A DNA stretch of 64,000 nucleotides from NCBI RefSeq assembly GCF_008923205.2, contig NZ_WBMS02000006.1:62001-126000 (forward strand), given 5' to 3'. The stretch is from Actinomadura physcomitrii. GTDB taxonomy: Bacteria > Actinomycetota > Actinomycetes > Streptosporangiales > Streptosporangiaceae. The number at the start of each line of letters is the position of its first letter. The stretch's first letter is position 1. The notes under the pieces were generated by a model, which saw nothing but the letters and a program-made list of their open reading frames with translations, did no database searches and was not told the DNA's origin. The position numbers and the translations under genes are program-made. Below, in pieces: positions 60,915-64,000 of this stretch.

Positions 60915-61150
60915 GGGGTCACCTCGCGGCTGTGGGGCGCTGTCGCCGGTCTCGATGGACGGGAACGTAGGCACGCGCGGCGCCGCGCGCGCCCCCGCAT
61001 CCCAATGAGTGGAAGGCCCTGCCGCACGCGCCGTCAAGTGGGCCGCCACGGCGTCCCTCCGGCGAACGTCCCGCTGATCGGGAGTGCACTGGACGGTATC
61101 AACCAAACGCCCGTTAGGTTTCCGGCAAGCCACCCAGAAGGACTGAGAAC

Positions 61151-62020
61151 ATGCCCACGGAGCTGACCTACGAGTCGACGCTGCGCGAACTCGCCACGGA
61201 CCAGGGCGTCCTGCGCTACCACGAGGCCGGCGACGGCCCGCCCCTGCTGATGCTGCACGGCTCGGGCCCCGGCGTGACGGGCTGGCGCAACTTCCGCGGC
61301 AACCTCGCGCGGTTCGCCGAGCACTTTCGCTGCCTGGTGCTGGAGTTCCCCGGCTTCGGCGTGAGCGACCCGACCGACGAGCACCCGATGGCCGCCGCGT
61401 CCGGCGCCGCGCTGCGCTTTTTGGACGGGCTCGGCCTCGGGCAGGTCGACGTGATCGGCAACTCGATGGGCGGCATCGTCGGCACCCAGCTGGCCCTGGC
61501 GCACCCCGACCGGGTGCGGCGGCTGGTCACCATCGGCGGGATCGGCCGCAACCTCGTCAGCCCCGGCCCCGGCGAGGGCATCAAGCTGCTGATGGAGTTC
61601 ACCGACGACCCGACCCGCGAACGCCTGGTCCGGTGGCTGCAGTCCATGGTGTTCAACCCGAAGGTGGTCACGGAGGAGCTGATCGAGGAGCGCTGGCGGC
61701 AGGCGACCGACCCCGACACCCTCGCCTCCGCGCGCCGCATGTACTCCACGGCCGCGATGACCGCGAGCTTCAAGGCGCAGGCCCGCTCGCCCGAGCCGCC
61801 CTACTGGGCGATGCTCCACAAGCTGAAGGCCGAGACCCTCATCACCTGGGGACGCGACGACCGGGTCAGCCCCGTCGACATGATGCTCGTCCCGATGCGG
61901 ACGATCCCGAACGTGCAGGTCACCATCTTCCCGAACTGCGGGCACTGGGTGATGATCGAGCAGAAGGCGGCGTGGGAGAGCGCGGTGCTGGCCTTTCTGA
62001 CTCGCAAGGACGAGGCATGA
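61151..62020 (+). CDS. Meta-cleavage-product-type hydrolase, HsaD-like
   Basis: 289 residues from ATG 61151 (AGAAGGACTGAG upstream). Alpha/beta hydrolase with GSGPGVTGWRNFR (oxyanion loop), nucleophile in GNSMGG, Asp in GRDDRVSP and His in NCGHWVM. This pattern is typical of C-C bond hydrolases of ring-cleavage pathways such as HsaD, which cuts the 4,9-DSHA intermediate of steroid breakdown. Its stop overlaps the KstD start (ATGA). Confidence 0.85.
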   Translation: MPTELTYESTLRELATDQGVLRYHEAGDGPPLLMLHGSGPGVTGWRNFRGNLARFAEHFRCLVLEFPGFGVSDPTDEHPMAAASGAALRFLDGLGLGQVDVIGNSMGGIVGTQLALAHPDRVRRLVTIGGIGRNLVSPGPGEGIKLLMEFTDDPTRERLVRWLQSMVFNPKVVTEELIEERWRQATDPDTLASARRMYSTAAMTASFKAQARSPEPPYWAMLHKLKAETLITWGRDDRVSPVDMMLVPMRTIPNVQVTIFPNCGHWVMIEQKAAWESAVLAFLTRKDEA

Positions 62021-63801
62021 GCGTCGGCGAACCGGGGGGCGTGGGGGGTCGTCCCCCCTCGGACGGGCAGGGCATGAGCGGCGGGGAGGCCGGCTGGGAC
62101 GGCGAGTACGACCTCGTCATCGTCGGCAGCGGCGGAGGCGGCATGGCCGCCGCGCTCACCGCGCACGACGCCGGGCTGAAGCCGCTGATCATCGAGAAGG
62201 GCAAGAAGTTCGGCGGGTCGACCGCGCTGTCCGGCGGCGGGATCTGGATTCCGAACAACCCGACGCTGAAGGCGCGCGGCCACGACGACAGCCGCGCGTC
62301 GATCCGCCGCTACCTCGACCTGCTCACCGAGGGGCGTGTCCCGGCGGCCCGGCTCGACGCCTACGTCGACAACGGCCCCGCCGCGATGGAGCTCATCTGC
62401 CGCAGCAGGTGGATGAAGTTCTTCTGGACGAAGGGCTACGCCGACTACCACCCCGAGCTGGAGGGCGGGCGGCCGCTCGGCCGGTCCATCGAGGCCAAGC
62501 CGTTCGACACCCGCAAGCTCGGCGAGGACGAGCGGTACCAGCGGCCGAACAACATGAAGGGCCCGCTCGGGCTCTGGGTGACCGCGAAGGACTACCACGA
62601 CCTCGCGATGGCCAAGCGGACGTGGGCGGGCCGGCGCGCGTCGCTGGTCGCGGCGTGGCGCGTGTCGTCCAACATGGTGCGGCGCCGGCACATGGCGACC
62701 GGCGGGCGCGCGCTCGTCGCGCGGATGCGGATGGCGCTGAAGGACGCGGGCGTCCCGCTGTGGCTGACGACGGCGATGACCGAGCTGGTCACCGACGGCG
62801 ACGGCCGCGTGGTCGGCATCGTCGCGCGGACCCGTGACGGCGAGACGCTGCGGATCCGCGGGCGCAAGGGCGTCCTCCTGGCGACCGGCGGGTTCGACCA
62901 CAACCAGGACATGCGGGACAAGTACCTGCCCAAGGGCGGCCACGAGGACTTCGCCATGGGCGCCCGCGAGAACACCGGCGACGGGATCCGGCTCGGTGAG
63001 GGCCTCGGCGCCGCGGTCGACCTGATGGACGACGCGTGGTGGATGCCGGCCGTCCGGCACCCGCTCGGCGCCGTGATCCCGCTGGTGTCCGAGCGCGCCA
63101 TCCCGCGGCAGGTCATCGTGAACGCCGAAGGCAGGCGGTTCACCAACGAGGCGGCCCCGTACGTCAACTTCGTCCACGACCAGCTGGAGGGCGGGCACGT
63201 CCCCGCCTTCTTCGTGATGGACGCCAAGGCCCGCGCCCGCTACCCGTTCGCGCAGATCCTGCCGGGCGCGCCGATCCCGAAGGCGTTCTACGACAAGGGC
63301 ATCGCGTTCAAGGCGGACAGCCTGGAGGAGCTGGCGGACAAGATCGGCGTTCCGGCGGACGCGCTGAAGGAGACCGTCAGCACGTTCAACCGCCACGCCC
63401 GCGACGGCAAGGACCCCGACTTCGGCCGCGGCGACTCCGCCTACGACCGCTACTACGGCGACCCGAACCTGAAGAACCCGAACCTCGACCCGCTGGAGAC
63501 CGCGCCGTACTACGCGTTCCGGCTGGAGGTCGGCGACCTCGGCACCAAGGGCGGCCTCGTCTCCGACGAGCACGCCCGCGTCCTGCGCCAGGACGGCTCG
63601 GTGATCGACGGCCTGTACGTCACGGGCAACTCGTCGGCGTCGGTGATGGGCAACGAGTACGCCGGCCCCGGCGCGACCATCGGCCCGTCCATCGTGTTCG
63701 GCTACATAGCGGCCCGGCACGCCGCCGGTCTCGGCACCGCGGGCGGGGACGAGACGGACGGGGACAAGGCAGGCGGGGACGCGGCGTCGGGACGGGCATG
63801 A
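62017..63801 (+). CDS. kstD: 3-ketosteroid delta1-dehydrogenase
   Basis: 594 residues from ATG 62017; ATG 62074 would remove a Gly-rich 19-residue lead. The FAD motif is VIVGSGGGGMAAAL (about 31-44), with GGSTALSGGGIWIPNN, LATGGFDHN, and the KstD end signature YAGPGATIGPSIVFGYIAARH. The last 25 residues are a Gly/Asp-rich tail. It introduces the C1-C2 double bond into the steroid A ring. Coupled by 4-bp overlaps to the hydrolase before and the KshB-like gene after. Confidence 0.9.
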   Translation: MSVGEPGGVGGRPPSDGQGMSGGEAGWDGEYDLVIVGSGGGGMAAALTAHDAGLKPLIIEKGKKFGGSTALSGGGIWIPNNPTLKARGHDDSRASIRRYLDLLTEGRVPAARLDAYVDNGPAAMELICRSRWMKFFWTKGYADYHPELEGGRPLGRSIEAKPFDTRKLGEDERYQRPNNMKGPLGLWVTAKDYHDLAMAKRTWAGRRASLVAAWRVSSNMVRRRHMATGGRALVARMRMALKDAGVPLWLTTAMTELVTDGDGRVVGIVARTRDGETLRIRGRKGVLLATGGFDHNQDMRDKYLPKGGHEDFAMGARENTGDGIRLGEGLGAAVDLMDDAWWMPAVRHPLGAVIPLVSERAIPRQVIVNAEGRRFTNEAAPYVNFVHDQLEGGHVPAFFVMDAKARARYPFAQILPGAPIPKAFYDKGIAFKADSLEELADKIGVPADALKETVSTFNRHARDGKDPDFGRGDSAYDRYYGDPNLKNPNLDPLETAPYYAFRLEVGDLGTKGGLVSDEHARVLRQDGSVIDGLYVTGNSSASVMGNEYAGPGATIGPSIVFGYIAARHAAGLGTAGGDETDGDKAGGDAASGRA

Positions 63802-64000
63802 CCGCATCGCTCAAGGCGCGCGTCGTCGAGGTCGTCCGGGAGACGCCCGACGCGAACTCGCTCGTCCTGGAACCGGCGGAGGGCGAGGAGGGCCGGTTCG
63901 CCTACCGGCCCGGCCAGTTCCTCACGGTCCGGGTGCCCGCCGGCGACGGCTGGGTCGCGCGCTCGTACTCGCTGTGCAGCTCGCCGGTCTGCGACGAGCG
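63798..64000 (+). CDS. kshB: Ketosteroid 9-alpha-hydroxylase reductase, KshB-like (partial)
   Basis: 67 residues visible; the gene runs off the right edge. It opens with an FAD-binding ferredoxin-reductase domain: LVLEPAEG, FAYRPGQFLTVRVPAG, and VARSYSLCSSPV, the FAD-binding RxYSxxSxP motif. KshB passes electrons to the KshA Rieske oxygenase that hydroxylates C9; with KstD this opens ring B. ATG overlaps the kstD stop (ATGA). Confidence 0.82.
   Translation, partial: MTASLKARVVEVVRETPDANSLVLEPAEGEEGRFAYRPGQFLTVRVPAGDGWVARSYSLCSSPVCDE

Overview
The window is a very GC-rich, gene-dense actinomycete chromosome segment. The gene content suits a Thermomonosporaceae/Streptosporangiales-type organism such as Actinomadura. 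That assignment is an inference from family content and was not tested by alignment. The supporting families are a conservon (CvnA-D plus two P450s), an XRE/DUF5753 regulator paired with a DUF397 protein, several Ser/Thr kinases, a mycothiol-dependent DinB-type enzyme, SCO6745- and MSMEG_6728-family proteins, an F420-type LLM remnant and a steroid-ring degradation cluster. Starts are often GTG, and many neighbours overlap by 4 bp (ATGA or GTGA).

Left part (1-20 kb). This holds envelope and surface genes (lipoproteins, a DUF3592 protein, a tethered VWA/substrate-binding-like protein, a prepilin peptidase, an LCP ligase, an OmpA-like protein), a small kinase and an HTH regulator. Next is a three-gene succinate dehydrogenase operon of the mycobacterial Sdh1 type with a CRP-like box upstream, then Crp and LysR regulators, an orphan SecY paralogue, a MerR-thioredoxin pair and a fused CopD/CtaG membrane protein.

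Middle (20-39 kb). A soluble SPFH coiled-coil protein converges on a complete conservon whose two P450s both lack the ExxR arginine. Then come an AraC regulator, the wreck of a two-component system, a TetR gene with a palindromic operator inside its promoter, and a truncated globin. A three-gene cassette follows (Fe(II)/2OG dioxygenase, methyltransferase, carnitine/choline acyltransferase) that looks like an uncharacterised small-molecule pathway. A receptor-like kinase, a SpoIIE phosphatase and a secreted esterase close this part.

Accessory part (39-57 kb). This is the most unusual stretch. It has two paralogous precursor-like peptides next to an M50 membrane metalloprotease, a chimeric scar joining a broken LLM oxidoreductase to a kinase N-terminus, a promoter followed by tandem palindromes, and a cytosolic Ser/Thr kinase fused to a C-terminal cold-shock domain. 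It also has Nudix debris sharing a 26-bp exact repeat with an intact Nudix gene, a regulator/DUF397 pair with a three-gene small-protein operon, tandem VOC proteins, an EF-G pseudogene, and a Panacea-MazF toxin-antitoxin pair whose toxin is frameshifted near its end.

Right part (57-64 kb). A steroid-catabolism-like cluster holds a DUF7064-like protein plus phosphotransferase pair, IclR, an HsaB-like flavin reductase, an HsaD-like hydrolase, a KstD-type dehydrogenase and the start of a KshB-type reductase running off the window. The hydrolase, KstD and reductase genes are translationally coupled.
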